From: an uncultured Burkholderiales bacterium
GTDB lineage: Bacteria; Pseudomonadota; Gammaproteobacteria; Burkholderiales; Burkholderiaceae_C
Direction: 5' to 3'
DNA: 38,912 bases
Assembly (NCBI GenBank): GCA_937871935.1
Contig: CALMQI010000197.1
Location: 1 to 38,912, forward strand
A program made the position numbers and the translations under genes. Positions within the stretch are counted from its first letter, which is position 1, and every line of letters starts with the position of its first letter. Below, piece after piece: positions 23,772 to 32,210 of the stretch. The notes below the pieces were generated by a model. The model had not been told where the DNA came from and did not search any database. It saw only the letters and a program-made list of their open reading frames with translations.

Positions 23772-24659
23772 TCACTGGAACGCCTTGTCGTTCGGCGTCG
23801 CGATGGCTTCCTTCAGCTGGTCGGACATGGGGAAGGCGAGGTTCATGCCGTTGGGTGGGATCGGGCTCGTGAACCACTTGTGGTACAGCTCGGTGACCTT
23901 GCCAGACTTCATGGCCGCTGCCAGCGTCTCGTTGACGAACGCGCGGAAGTTCGGATCGTCCTTGCGGATGATGAGCGCGTAGGCCTCGAACGACTGGGGC
24001 TTGCCGACGACCTCGTAGTCCTGGGGAGTTTCCGCCTTGGCCTTCTGGCCGTAGAGCAGTGCGTCGTCGATGAAGAAGCCCGCGGCGCGCCCGGTCGACA
24101 GGGTGAGGAATCCTTCGGAGTGGTCCTTGGCGCTGATGATGTTCATCTTCATGTTGTTCTTGTTGTTCATCTCGCGCAGGATCTGCTCGGGTGTCGTGCC
24201 GGCCGTGGTGACGACGTTCTTGCCGACCAGGTCGGGGAAGTCGCTGACACCTGTGCCCTTCTTGACCATGAGGCGGGTGCCGATGATGAAGGTCGTGTTG
24301 GAGAACGCCACCTGCTTCTGACGCGCAGTGTTGTTGGTGGTAGAACCGCACTCGATGTCGACGGTGCCGTTGACGATCAGCGGAATGCGGCTCAGCGGTG
24401 TGGTCGGGATCTCCTTGACCTGGAGGTTGGGCATGTTGAGTTTCTGCTTGAGCGCCGTGGCGATGATTGTGCAGAGGTCAACGGAGTAGCCAACGAAGCG
24501 CTGCTTGTCGTCGAGGTAGGAGAACGGGACGGCAGATTCCCGCACGCCGAGCGTGAAGACGCCGTTGGCCTTGACCTTGGCGAGCGTGTCGCCTTCCTGC
24601 GCGTACGCGGTCGAGCCAATGGCTGCGCACAAGGCCAGGGTGATGAGCTTGAAGTTCAT
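23772..24659 (-). CDS. gltI: Glutamate/aspartate-type periplasmic binding protein
   Basis: This 295-residue solute-binding protein of the PAAT family would catch an acidic amino acid for the adjacent permease. A signal peptide of about 20 residues ends AYAQ. The mature part carries the GltI-like patterns GVRESAVPFSYLDDKQRFVG, VDIECGSTTNNTARQKQVAF and DDALLYGQ. The last two are characteristic of Glu/Asp binding proteins. A GGAG lies 6 bases before the ATG. It is the last gene of a minus-strand L-J-K-I cluster and is followed by a hairpin terminator. True ligand could be a substituted glutamate. Confidence 0.9.
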   Translation of the reverse strand: MNFKLITLALCAAIGSTAYAQEGDTLAKVKANGVFTLGVRESAVPFSYLDDKQRFVGYSVDLCTIIATALKQKLNMPNLQVKEIPTTPLSRIPLIVNGTVDIECGSTTNNTARQKQVAFSNTTFIIGTRLMVKKGTGVSDFPDLVGKNVVTTAGTTPEQILREMNNKNNMKMNIISAKDHSEGFLTLSTGRAAGFFIDDALLYGQKAKAETPQDYEVVGKPQSFEAYALIIRKDDPNFRAFVNETLAAAMKSGKVTELYHKWFTSPIPPNGMNLAFPMSDQLKEAIATPNDKAFQ

Positions 24660-24704
24660 GGTTATCTCCAGTCAGTGGGGGAAACGGCCAAGGAGAGCTG
24701 AGCG

Positions 24705-25397
24705 CTAGATCACTTCGAAGGACTTCTCGCCCTTCTGAAGTGCTTTGACACCAGCCGACGCGAGAAGCGAGATCGCGAGATAGACCGCGCCTGCGAAGAG
24801 GATCATCACGACAGTCGTTCCATCGCGATCAGCAATGTTCTTTGAGGTCCGGAAAAAGTCCGCCAGGCCGATCACGTACACCAACGATGTGTCCTGGAAG
24901 AGGATGATTCCCTGCGTGAGCAGCGCGGGCACCGCGGCGCGCATTGCCTGCGGCAGCACGACCAATCGCATCGCGGTGAGGTACGACATGCCCAGTGCGT
25001 TCGCCGCGCTGAGCTGACCGCGCGGTACCGCCTGGATGCCGGCACGGATGATCTCCGAGTAGTACGCGGCCTCGAAGAGCGAGAAGGCGACCATGGCCGA
25101 CACCAGCCGGACGTCGGTCTTTGGCGACAAGCCGAAGATGCTCTGGATCAGTTGCGGCACCATAAGGAAGAACCACAGCAGCACCATCACCAGCGGCACT
25201 GATCGCACCAGCATCACGTAGACCTGGGCAAACCAGGCCAAGGGCTTGACCGGCGAGAGCCGCATGACGGCGAGCACGGCGCCCCAGGCGATGCCCGCTA
25301 CCACTGAAACCGCGGTGATCTTCAGGGTGATGAGCATGCCATCTGCCAGCGCCGGCATCGACTTGCTGATCGCCGTCAGGATGTCGATGGATGCCAT
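24705..25397 (-). CDS. gltK: Amino-acid ABC transporter permease, GltK-like
   Basis: The 230-residue inner-membrane permease shows a five-helix HisM/GltK plan and the ABC-coupling loop with [20 protein letters not shown] near residues 118-137. GltK and GltJ form the membrane heterodimer of the Glu/Asp importer. The ATG at 25397 overlaps the gltJ stop by one base (TGATG); a GTG directly before it is an alternative. It lies 45 bases before gltI. Confidence 0.92.
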   Translation of the reverse strand: MASIDILTAISKSMPALADGMLITLKITAVSVVAGIAWGAVLAVMRLSPVKPLAWFAQVYVMLVRSVPLVMVLLWFFLMVPQLIQSIFGLSPKTDVRLVSAMVAFSLFEAAYYSEIIRAGIQAVPRGQLSAANALGMSYLTAMRLVVLPQAMRAAVPALLTQGIILFQDTSLVYVIGLADFFRTSKNIADRDGTTVVMILFAGAVYLAISLLASAGVKALQKGEKSFEVI

Positions 25398-26146
25398 CAC
25401 TTGCTTCCGATGTAGCCGTGCAGCCGAGTCTTTCGCTCAACCTGGTGCATCACGATCATCACGACCCAGTTGATGACGATGTAGATCAGCGTTGCCGCGA
25501 TGAACGACTCGTAGGGTTGCCCGGTGTACTCAGCAAGTTGTTGTGACTGCGCCGACAGGTCGAGCAGGCCGATGGTCGAAACCACCGCCGAGTTCTTGAA
25601 GACGTTGACGAACTCGGAAGTCAGGGGGGGCACGGCCAGGCGCAGTGCAACGGGCATCAGCACGTAGCGGTAGGCCTGCGACAAGGTCAGGCCCAGGGCC
25701 GTGGCCGCGTTCAACTGACCCCGAGGCAGGGTGCTGATGCCGGCACGGATGTGCTCGCAGACGCGGGCGCCCATGTAAAGGCCCAGGCACATGACCGACA
25801 AGGTCATCATCTGGGTCATGGACGGCAGCTGTTTGATCCACGTGCCGATGCCTGTCGGGAGGATCTCCGGCACCACGAAGTACCAGGCGAACAACTGGAC
25901 GATCACCGGCACGTTCCGGAAGACAGCCACATAGACGGTGCCGATGGAGGCGAGAATCCTGTTCGGCATGCAGCGCAGCACACCCATCGCGATGCCGAGG
26001 AGCAGCGCGATGACGCTCGAGGCGAGCGCGAGGATCATCGTGTTGTTCAGGCCCGCGAGCATCCAGTCCAGGTAGCTCGCCGGCTCCCCCGTCGAGACGG
26101 GCTCGGAGAAGATTCCCCAGTTCCAGTTGTAGTTGCCGACAGCCAT
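25397..26146 (-). CDS. gltJ: Amino-acid ABC transporter permease, GltJ-like
   Basis: This 249-residue permease has the GltJ opening [20 protein letters not shown], in which Trp-rich NWNWGIF is typical, several membrane helices and the coupling loop [20 protein letters not shown]. It begins 9 bases after the ATPase gene and touches gltK. Length is as in E. coli GltJ (246). Confidence 0.93.
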   Translation of the reverse strand: MAVGNYNWNWGIFSEPVSTGEPASYLDWMLAGLNNTMILALASSVIALLLGIAMGVLRCMPNRILASIGTVYVAVFRNVPVIVQLFAWYFVVPEILPTGIGTWIKQLPSMTQMMTLSVMCLGLYMGARVCEHIRAGISTLPRGQLNAATALGLTLSQAYRYVLMPVALRLAVPPLTSEFVNVFKNSAVVSTIGLLDLSAQSQQLAEYTGQPYESFIAATLIYIVINWVVMIVMHQVERKTRLHGYIGSK

Positions 26147-26155
26147 GTCTCGGGC

Positions 26156-26890
26156 CTAGTGCTGGAGGATTCGAGAGAGGAACTGTTTGGCACGGTCCGT
26201 TCTCGCATCCACATTGCCGAAGAACTCTTCCTTCGACGCGTCTTCCAGGATCCGGCCATGGTCCATGAAGATCACGCGGTCGGCGACCTTGCGCGCGAAT
26301 CCCATTTCATGGGTTACACACACCATGGTCGTACCCTCCGACGCAAGCTGGACCATCACGTCGAGCACTTCGTTGACCATCTCGGGGTCGAGTGCAGATG
26401 TGGGTTCGTCGAACAGCATGCACAGCGGATCCATGCACAGCGCGCGAGCGATGGCCGCGCGCTGCTGTTGACCGCCTGACAGTTGGCCCGGGTACTTCTG
26501 CGCGTGGAGCTTCAGGCCGACGCGGTCCAGCAACTTGAGCCCGCGCGCGGTCGCGTCGTCCTTGCCGCGGCCGAGTACCTTGATCTGGGCAATGGTCAGG
26601 TTCTCGATCACCGTCAGGTGCGGGAACAACTCGAAGTTTTGGAAGACCATCCCGACCTTCGAGCGCAACTGAGACAGGTTGGTGCGACGGCTGCTGACTG
26701 ACTCCCCGTTCACCCGGATGTCGCCCTTGTCGATGGGCTCGAGACCATTGATGGTCTTGATCAGCGTCGACTTCCCCGAGCCGGAGGGACCGCAGACGAC
26801 GACGACTTCGCCCTTGGCGACGCGCATGCTGCAGTCGGTCAGCACCTGGAATGACCCATAGCGCTTGGAGACATTGTCGATCTCAATCAT
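26156..26890 (-). CDS. gltL: Amino-acid ABC transporter ATPase, GltL-like
   Basis: The 244-residue ATPase has Walker A as GPSGSGKST near residues 34-42, the Q loop in [15 protein letters not shown], the signature LSGGQQQR near 138, Walker B with [12 protein letters not shown] near 158-169 and the switch His in [10 protein letters not shown]. This is the polar-amino-acid type of ATPase. It is first in the transporter cluster. Its ATG overlaps the stop of a 19-codon frame (see 26883-26942). Confidence 0.94.
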   Translation of the reverse strand: MIEIDNVSKRYGSFQVLTDCSMRVAKGEVVVVCGPSGSGKSTLIKTINGLEPIDKGDIRVNGESVSSRRTNLSQLRSKVGMVFQNFELFPHLTVIENLTIAQIKVLGRGKDDATARGLKLLDRVGLKLHAQKYPGQLSGGQQQRAAIARALCMDPLCMLFDEPTSALDPEMVNEVLDVMVQLASEGTTMVCVTHEMGFARKVADRVIFMDHGRILEDASKEEFFGNVDARTDRAKQFLSRILQH

Positions 26891-26942
26891 TGATGGCTAC
26901 TCTCTGCAGTAAATCGACCGCGGGCTCGAGCGTGTGGTCCAT
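26883..26942 (-). CDS. Possible 19-codon leader peptide coupled to gltL
   Basis: The frame [19 protein letters not shown] begins at ATG 26942 and its stop region overlaps the gltL start (AATGATTGA). GAAGAG abuts the ATG, too near for an ideal ribosome site. A perfect hairpin precedes it. It might be a leader that couples translation to the transporter, or a chance frame; no family is known. Confidence 0.25.
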   Translation of the reverse strand: MDHTLEPAVDLLQRVAIND

Positions 26943-26951
26943 CTCTTCGCC

Positions 26952-26966
26952 CGGACGGGGCGTCCG
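26952..26966. repeat. Hairpin in the leader of the transporter cluster
   Basis: CGGACG at 26952-26957 and CGTCCG at 26961-26966 pair perfectly around GGG. It stands between the aminotransferase gene and gltL, where it could act as an attenuating or mRNA-stabilising stem. A second palindrome, AAGGCGCCTT, is at 26994-27003. Confidence 0.45.
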
Positions 26967-27035
26967 AGGCGGTCCCACCCTGTGCGCCGTTGCAAGGCGC
27001 CTTCGAATGTCCTGAGCAGGTCCTGTCGCACGGCT

Positions 27036-28238
27036 TCAGGCGAGGCTTGCGCACGCGTGCGCGATTCGATCGCAGGCCGTTTCGATGACCGCCTGCGAAG
27101 CGGCAAAGGAAACCCTGAACGCCGGCGAGACACCATAGGCCGAGCCCTGCACGGTGGCGACCAGATGGTCCTCCAGCAGGTGCTCGACGAGGTCCGTGTC
27201 GGTGTCGATGCGCCGACCTTGGGGCGTCTGCTTCCCCATCAGGCCGTGGCACGAGACGTAGACGAAGAACGCCCCCTCGGGCGACGGGCAGCGAAGGCCA
27301 TGGCAGCTGTCGAGCATCGACACGATGAGGTCGCGGCGCTGACGGTACTCGCTCAGCCAAGTGTCGAAGAAGCTCCTCGGCCCCTTCAGGGCGGCGACGG
27401 CTGCCGCCTGGCTCACCGAGGCCGGGTTGCCAGTCGTCTGTGACTGCACCTTCTCCATGGCCTTGACCAGAGCTGCCGGGCCACCGGCATATCCAAGCCG
27501 CCAACCGGTCATGGCGAACGCCTTGGAGGCTGAGTTGACCGAGACTGTTCGGTGTATGAGCTCGGGGTTGGCTTGCGCGAAGCTCGTGAACGCGTGCGGC
27601 TCGTAGACCAGATATTCGTAGACCTCGTCGGTGATCACATGCACGTGCGGCGCGTCCATAAGCACCTCACCGAGCGCCCGGAGTTCGTCAGCCGCATAGA
27701 CCGCACCACTGGGGTTGTTCGGTGAATTCAGCAGCAGCCACTTGGTGCGGGGCGTGATCGCGTCGCGCAACTGCTGCGGCACGATCTTGAAGCCGTGTCC
27801 TGGTGCAGGCTCGACGAACACGGGCGTGCCACCGTTGAGTCGAACCATGTCGGGGTAGGACACCCAGTACGGCGCCGGGATCAGGACCTCGTCCCCGCGT
27901 TCGAGTGTGCAGGCCATCGCGTTGTAGATCACCTGCTTGGCGCCGGCGCCGACCGAGATCTGCTCGGGCGTGTACTGCAGGTCGTTCTCGCGCCGAAACT
28001 TCTCGCAGATGGCGCGCTTGAGTTCGGCCGTGCCATCCACCGCCGTGTACTTGGTGTCGCCGGCCAGCGCCGCAGAGTAGGCAGCATCGACGATATGCCG
28101 CGGCGTGGGGAATTCGGGCTCGCCCGCCGTCAGATTGCAGACGTCGGCACCCGACGCCGCCAGTGCCTTGGCACGCCACAGCGCCGTGAGGCTTGGCGAG
28201 TGCTTGATACGCTCGAGTCTGGCGGCGAGGAGGTCCAT
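27036..28238 (-). CDS. Class I PLP aminotransferase (aspartate-aminotransferase-like)
   Basis: The 400-residue enzyme is of the AspC/AAT-Ib type and would move an amino group from an amino acid to a 2-oxo acid. The pattern NLTAGEPEFPTPRHI at about residues 36-50, NSPNNPSGAVY for substrate and cofactor, DEVYEYLVY and the PLP lysine in SASKAFAMTGWRLGY near residue 235 are all present, with a conserved Arg in FRVSFA near the end. It starts 9 bases after the RraA-like gene and precedes the transporter cluster on the same strand, so the imported amino acid is its likely substrate. Confidence 0.9.
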   Translation of the reverse strand: MDLLAARLERIKHSPSLTALWRAKALAASGADVCNLTAGEPEFPTPRHIVDAAYSAALAGDTKYTAVDGTAELKRAICEKFRRENDLQYTPEQISVGAGAKQVIYNAMACTLERGDEVLIPAPYWVSYPDMVRLNGGTPVFVEPAPGHGFKIVPQQLRDAITPRTKWLLLNSPNNPSGAVYAADELRALGEVLMDAPHVHVITDEVYEYLVYEPHAFTSFAQANPELIHRTVSVNSASKAFAMTGWRLGYAGGPAALVKAMEKVQSQTTGNPASVSQAAAVAALKGPRSFFDTWLSEYRQRRDLIVSMLDSCHGLRCPSPEGAFFVYVSCHGLMGKQTPQGRRIDTDTDLVEHLLEDHLVATVQGSAYGVSPAFRVSFAASQAVIETACDRIAHACASLA

Positions 28239-28247
28239 GGGGTCGCG

Positions 28248-28952
28248 CTACCTGCCGCCGCGGGTGCTGCGGTATCTCGCCTCGTTTTCCTTGCTCAGCG
28301 GATACAGGCCGGACAGTGGATGGCCGCCGCGCACTTCGTTCAGGATCCAGCTTTCGAGTTCTTCCTGATCGGTGGCGACGGACACGACCTCTTCGACCAT
28401 CGCCGCGGGAATCACGATCGCGCCGTCGTCGTCCGCCACGACGATGTCGCCCGGGAAGATCGCGACACCGCCGCAGGAGATCGGCTGCTCCCAGCCAACG
28501 AACGCAAGCTGCGCGACTGCCGGAGGAGAGGCCGCCCCCCTGCACCAGGTCGGCAACTCGCTGGAGATCACTCCGGTGCGATCGCGGACGACGCCGTCGC
28601 TAATCAGGCCCTTGACGCCGCGGGCACGCATCCGCGCGCAGAGGATGTCCCCAAAAATACCGGCATCAGTCCTTCCCAGCGCGTCCGCGACGGCAAGACA
28701 TCCTGCGGGCATCGCCTCCACGGCCGCTCGCGTCGAGGTCGGGGACGACCAAGCCGCAGGCGTGTTGATGTCCTCGCGACCCGCGATGAAGCGAAGGGTG
28801 AACGCCGGGGCAGCGACCCGAGGCTGGCCCGACGTGAGCGGCACGGATCCACGGATCCAGATGTTGCGCAGCCCCTTCTTGAAGAGAACCGTCGTCAGCG
28901 TCGCTGTCGAGACTTCGGCCAGCTGGGAGATCACGCGTTCGTCGATGATCAT
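28248..28952 (-). CDS. RraA-like aldolase (HMG/CHA aldolase fold)
   Basis: The 234-residue product belongs to the RraA / 4-hydroxy-4-methyl-2-oxoglutarate aldolase superfamily. The metal and substrate motif reads GLISDGVVRDRTGV near residues 126-139, keeping the Arg-Asp pair used by these divalent-metal aldolases, and the later PISCGGVAIFPGDIVVADDD is standard. Regulators of RNase E (true RraA) are shorter, near 160 residues; this length and the catabolic neighbours favour an aldolase that yields pyruvate from a 4-hydroxy-2-oxo acid. It lies 13 bases after the SDR gene and 9 before the aminotransferase. Confidence 0.8.
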   Translation of the reverse strand: MIIDERVISQLAEVSTATLTTVLFKKGLRNIWIRGSVPLTSGQPRVAAPAFTLRFIAGREDINTPAAWSSPTSTRAAVEAMPAGCLAVADALGRTDAGIFGDILCARMRARGVKGLISDGVVRDRTGVISSELPTWCRGAASPPAVAQLAFVGWEQPISCGGVAIFPGDIVVADDDGAIVIPAAMVEEVVSVATDQEELESWILNEVRGGHPLSGLYPLSKENEARYRSTRGGR

Positions 28953-28965
28953 CGCTGTGCGCCTC

Positions 28966-29751
28966 TCAGATGCTGGGGATCAGCCCGCCGTCCACGCGGA
29001 CGACCGATCCCGTGACGTAGGCCGCCCTCGTGCTGGCCAGGAATGCAACGACGTCCGCGTACTCTTCCGGCATGCCATAGCGCGCCACCGGGATGCTCGC
29101 GGTGCTTTCCGCACGCACCTGCTCGACCGGCTTGCCTTCGCGCTTGGCCTTCTCGGCGTCGAGGAACTGGATCCGTCCGGTCGCGATGCGCCCGGGCACG
29201 ACCACGTTGACCGTGACGCCGTCGGCAGCCACCTCGCGCGCCAGCGTTTTCGACCAGCCGAGCAGCGTGCTGCGCAGCGCGTTGGACAGACCCAGGTTGG
29301 GGATCGGCGCGACCACGCCGGACGAGGCGCTGGTGATCACTCGCCCCCAACTCCTCGCCCGCATGCCACCGAGGACGAGATCGGTGATGCCGACCACGGG
29401 CTGGACCATCTTCTGAAAGTTGGCGGCCCACACGGAGGCATCAATGCCTGAGACCGCGCAGGGCGGTGGTCCGCCCGTGTTGTTGACGAGGATGTCGATC
29501 GGGCCGACCTTGCTCGTGATCCTGTCCAGGTTCGAACGCGCGACCGACAGATCGCCAATGTCCCAGACCTGCGCGAAGGCCTTGGTTCCTTGTACCTGCA
29601 GGCGCTTCGCGACGACGGACAGCTCATCGCCATTGATGTCGGCGAGGGCGACTTTGCAGCCTTCGCGACCCAGGGCAAGCGCGATTGCAGATCCCAGACC
29701 ACCCGCGCCACCGAGCACCAACGCGGTCTTGTCCTTGATTCCCAGTTCCAT
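28966..29751 (-). CDS. SDR-family oxidoreductase with altered catalytic residues
   Basis: The product is 261 residues from ATG 29751. The cofactor loop GGAGGLGSAIA, the NNTGG motif (normally NNAG) and the C-terminal ending VTGSVVRVDGG are those of short-chain dehydrogenases. At the active site the usual YxxxK is replaced: after ITSASSG the segment reads PNLGLSNALRSTLLGWSK, putting Ser (or Asn) where Tyr is expected and Arg for Lys. I believe a subfamily shares this GLSNALR pattern, so it may be functional by another mechanism. It heads the operon with the RraA-like aldolase and is divergent from the LysR gene. Confidence 0.85.
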   Translation of the reverse strand: MELGIKDKTALVLGGAGGLGSAIALALGREGCKVALADINGDELSVVAKRLQVQGTKAFAQVWDIGDLSVARSNLDRITSKVGPIDILVNNTGGPPPCAVSGIDASVWAANFQKMVQPVVGITDLVLGGMRARSWGRVITSASSGVVAPIPNLGLSNALRSTLLGWSKTLAREVAADGVTVNVVVPGRIATGRIQFLDAEKAKREGKPVEQVRAESTASIPVARYGMPEEYADVVAFLASTRAAYVTGSVVRVDGGLIPSI

Positions 29752-29803
29752 TCCCAACGCCCTGACATTTGCTGCTTGGCGGATCGTAGGAACGCTACTA
29801 AGA

Positions 29804-29816
29804 TTCCACAAGGGAA
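29804..29816. promoter_or_regulatory. LysR-type T-N11-A site in the divergent promoter
   Basis: TTCCACAAGGGAA is a dyad (TTCC/GGAA) that fits the T-N11-A rule of LysR operators. It lies in the 95-base gap between the SDR operon and the divergent LysR gene, just where autoregulation and activation sites are expected. Binding is inferred. Confidence 0.5.
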
Positions 29817-29846
29817 CTCTATTCGCCTGTCTGATGAAGAAAGGGA

Positions 29847-30809
29847 ATGAGTTGGCCCTGGACTTCAAGCGCAGCGCCGAACGCCATCGTGATCACCATC
29901 AAGCAACTCGAAGCGTTCTTGTGGTCCGCCGAGCTCGGCGGAATGGAAGAGGCGTCGGTGCGCCTTCACACGACCCAGTCGGCCGTGTCGAAGCGAATGC
30001 AGGAGCTCGAGTCCGCGCTGAATGTCCAGCTGTTCGACCGCACCCGTCGTCGCGCTCAACTCACTCCGCAAGGACAGGAGGTCGTACCTCTGGCGAGGGA
30101 GCTACTGCACCTGCGATCGCGAATCATGGACGTCGCTGCGGCCACACGCATTGCGCCGCGCACGCTCCGGCTTGGCGTCACCGAACTGACGGCGCTCACC
30201 TGGCTGCCTCAGCTCGTGCAGCGTGTCCGAGGCAGCCACCCCCACGTGACGCTCGAGCCGATCGTCGACGCGAGCGGCCTGCTGATCAACCGCCTCCGCT
30301 CGATGCACCTTGACATCGCGATCGTTCCCGATGCGTTTCGCGACGCGGCGTTCGACACCGTGCCGCTCGACTCCGTGGAGTACGCATGGATGTGCAGTCC
30401 AAGCTACGTGCCTGCCGTCGCAAGCATGAAGCTCCAGGAACTTCAGGGCTACACGATCATCGCGCAGCTGCACGGGTCCGGCCTGGGGCAGATCATGTCG
30501 CGATGGTTGTCGGACAACCAGGTCAGCATCGACAGCGCACTCTCGAGCAGCAACATGACGGCGGTGGCATCGCTCACTCTGTCGGGGATGGGGATCAGCT
30601 ACCTGCCGAGGAAGATCTTCGAGTCGCTGACCTCGACCGGGCAGCTTCAGAACATCAAGACCACGCCGGCGATCCCACGGATCCCGTACGTGCTGATGTA
30701 CCGCAAGGGAACAGCCGACGACTTCCTGCGCTTCGTCACGTCGGTTGCGACGGACACTTGTGACTTCACCAAGATGATCCCGGGCTACTTCGCCGGGCGT
30801 GCATCCTGA
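29847..30809 (+). CDS. LysR-family transcriptional regulator
   Basis: The 320-residue regulator has an N-terminal winged helix-turn-helix (IKQLEAFLWSAELGGMEEAS, then TTQSAVSKRMQELESAL) and a C-terminal type 2 periplasmic-binding-like effector domain starting near residue 105 with RTLRLGVTELTALTWLP. ATG 29847 is used; GTG 29889, just before the ITIKQLEAF segment, would give a more typical length of 306. It is divergent from the SDR-aldolase-aminotransferase-transporter genes, so it is their likely regulator, and convergent with the racemase gene, 8 bases apart. Confidence 0.92.
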   Translation: MSWPWTSSAAPNAIVITIKQLEAFLWSAELGGMEEASVRLHTTQSAVSKRMQELESALNVQLFDRTRRRAQLTPQGQEVVPLARELLHLRSRIMDVAAATRIAPRTLRLGVTELTALTWLPQLVQRVRGSHPHVTLEPIVDASGLLINRLRSMHLDIAIVPDAFRDAAFDTVPLDSVEYAWMCSPSYVPAVASMKLQELQGYTIIAQLHGSGLGQIMSRWLSDNQVSIDSALSSSNMTAVASLTLSGMGISYLPRKIFESLTSTGQLQNIKTTPAIPRIPYVLMYRKGTADDFLRFVTSVATDTCDFTKMIPGYFAGRAS

Positions 30810-30817
30810 CGGCGGGG

Positions 30818-31822
30818 CTAGTGGTACTTGAAACCCCTGGGGAAGATGTCGGTCGGATCCACCATGAATTCAGCTGACCCGACGATCCAGGCCCGCCCCT
30901 TGATTTGCGGTACGACTGCCGGAAGGCCGTGCACCGAGGTGGCCTCGAGCAGCCGGCCCTCGAAGCGCGATCCGATGATCGACTCGCACACCATAGGCTC
31001 GTTTAAGCCGAACTGCCCCCTGGCGTGACGCAATGCCATGCGCACAGAAGTTCCCGTGCCGCACGGCGAGCGATCGGCGTAGCGGGGCTCCTTCACCATG
31101 AGGTTGCGAGCCTTTCGGTCTCCCATCGGGGCTTGCATGAACAACGCCGAACGCAGCTGCCCGAGATCGACACCTTTGGGGATCGGCATGGGCACCTGGT
31201 CCCGGGTCGCCTGGACCAGCGCCAGACCCATGTCGATGAACGTGCTCAGGTTCTTCAACTCCAATTGCATGCCGAGCTGCTCGACGTCGACCATCGTGTA
31301 AATGTTCCCGCCATAGGCGACGCTCACCGCCACGTCACCAACGGCAGCGTGATGGACCCGCGCGCTGTCCACCAGCACGAACGAGGGCACGTTCGTGAAC
31401 GCGACGTCGACTGCCTTGCGGCCTTCGACACGAACTGTCGTGGCGATCAATCCGACGGCCGTCTCGAGGGTGACGCGGGTTTCTGGTTCTTTCGTGGCGA
31501 CGAGTCCTCGCTCCACGATCATGGTGACGACGCCGATCGTTCCATGGCCACACATGGGCCAGAACCCGCCACCGCTCATGTAGATCACACCGTAGTCGGC
31601 CTCCAGACGCGTGGGCGGTGTGAGGATGGCGTACATCATGGGGCCGTGTCCGCGCGGCTCGCTAACAAGCAGCTCCCGAACCCACTCAAGGTTCTGCATT
31701 GCCCACTCCAGCTTCTCGACCATCGAGGCACCGGGAATCGGAGGCAGCCCTTCGACGACGACCCGCAGCGGCATCCCTTCGGCGTGCGTGTCTACGGTCT
31801 TTAGATACACGGGGGCGAACAT
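30818..31822 (-). CDS. Proline-racemase-family epimerase (two catalytic Cys)
   Basis: This 334-residue enzyme is of the proline racemase / 4-hydroxyproline 2-epimerase family. Both catalytic cysteines are there: MCGHGTIG near residue 91 and SPCGTGTS near residue 253. Members with Thr at the first position are dehydratases, so the Cys-Cys pair argues for racemase or epimerase activity at C2 of an amino acid. The opening VDTHAEGMPLRVV is standard. Beside an amino-acid transporter and two aminotransferases it likely converts the stereochemistry of the imported compound. No hydroxyproline oxidation genes are seen. Confidence 0.85.
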   Translation of the reverse strand: MFAPVYLKTVDTHAEGMPLRVVVEGLPPIPGASMVEKLEWAMQNLEWVRELLVSEPRGHGPMMYAILTPPTRLEADYGVIYMSGGGFWPMCGHGTIGVVTMIVERGLVATKEPETRVTLETAVGLIATTVRVEGRKAVDVAFTNVPSFVLVDSARVHHAAVGDVAVSVAYGGNIYTMVDVEQLGMQLELKNLSTFIDMGLALVQATRDQVPMPIPKGVDLGQLRSALFMQAPMGDRKARNLMVKEPRYADRSPCGTGTSVRMALRHARGQFGLNEPMVCESIIGSRFEGRLLEATSVHGLPAVVPQIKGRAWIVGSAEFMVDPTDIFPRGFKYH

Positions 31823-32210
31823 GCTTGGGTCCTCCAGGCGTCATCCAACTCTCACGCAAGGCCTCGCAACCGCGCTCGCACGGTCAGCGCACCCCCGACT
31901 CAATGTTAGAAGTCGGAAATCGCGAGTCAGCGGAAAGAATTTCTTGGTTGACTTGCCAAAAAGGCGGCAAGCAAGTCCGTACTGCTCGACGCAGCAGCAC
32001 CTGCCAGGCGTTGTGCGTCAAGCAAACGTCGATTCGAGCGCGGCATTGATGTCGGCGTCGTCCATTTGGCGATGGCTTGCATCGCGGAGGAGTCTAAGCC
32101 GTCTGCGTCGAGGAGGCTTGCCACCGAATTGTCGAGAAGGGTGGGGACGTGAAGACGTCGACCACCTTTTGTACCTGCCGCGTTTGCGATGGCCGTCTCC
32201 CGGCTCGATG
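31823..32210. other. 388-base gap with nested inverted repeats
   Basis: No gene is recognised. Notable are GACTTGC at 31950-31956 with GCAAGTC at 31971-31977, and inside it CTTGCC at 31952-31957 with GGCAAG at 31966-31971. They can form alternative stems and may be an operator or the promoter region of the epimerase gene. The part near 32040-32200 looks like decayed coding sequence but gives no family. Confidence 0.4.

Noticed and set aside
30818-31822. Assignment of the epimerase as trans-3-hydroxyproline dehydratase
   Set aside because: Dehydratases of the family have Thr in place of the first catalytic Cys; here both Cys residues are present.
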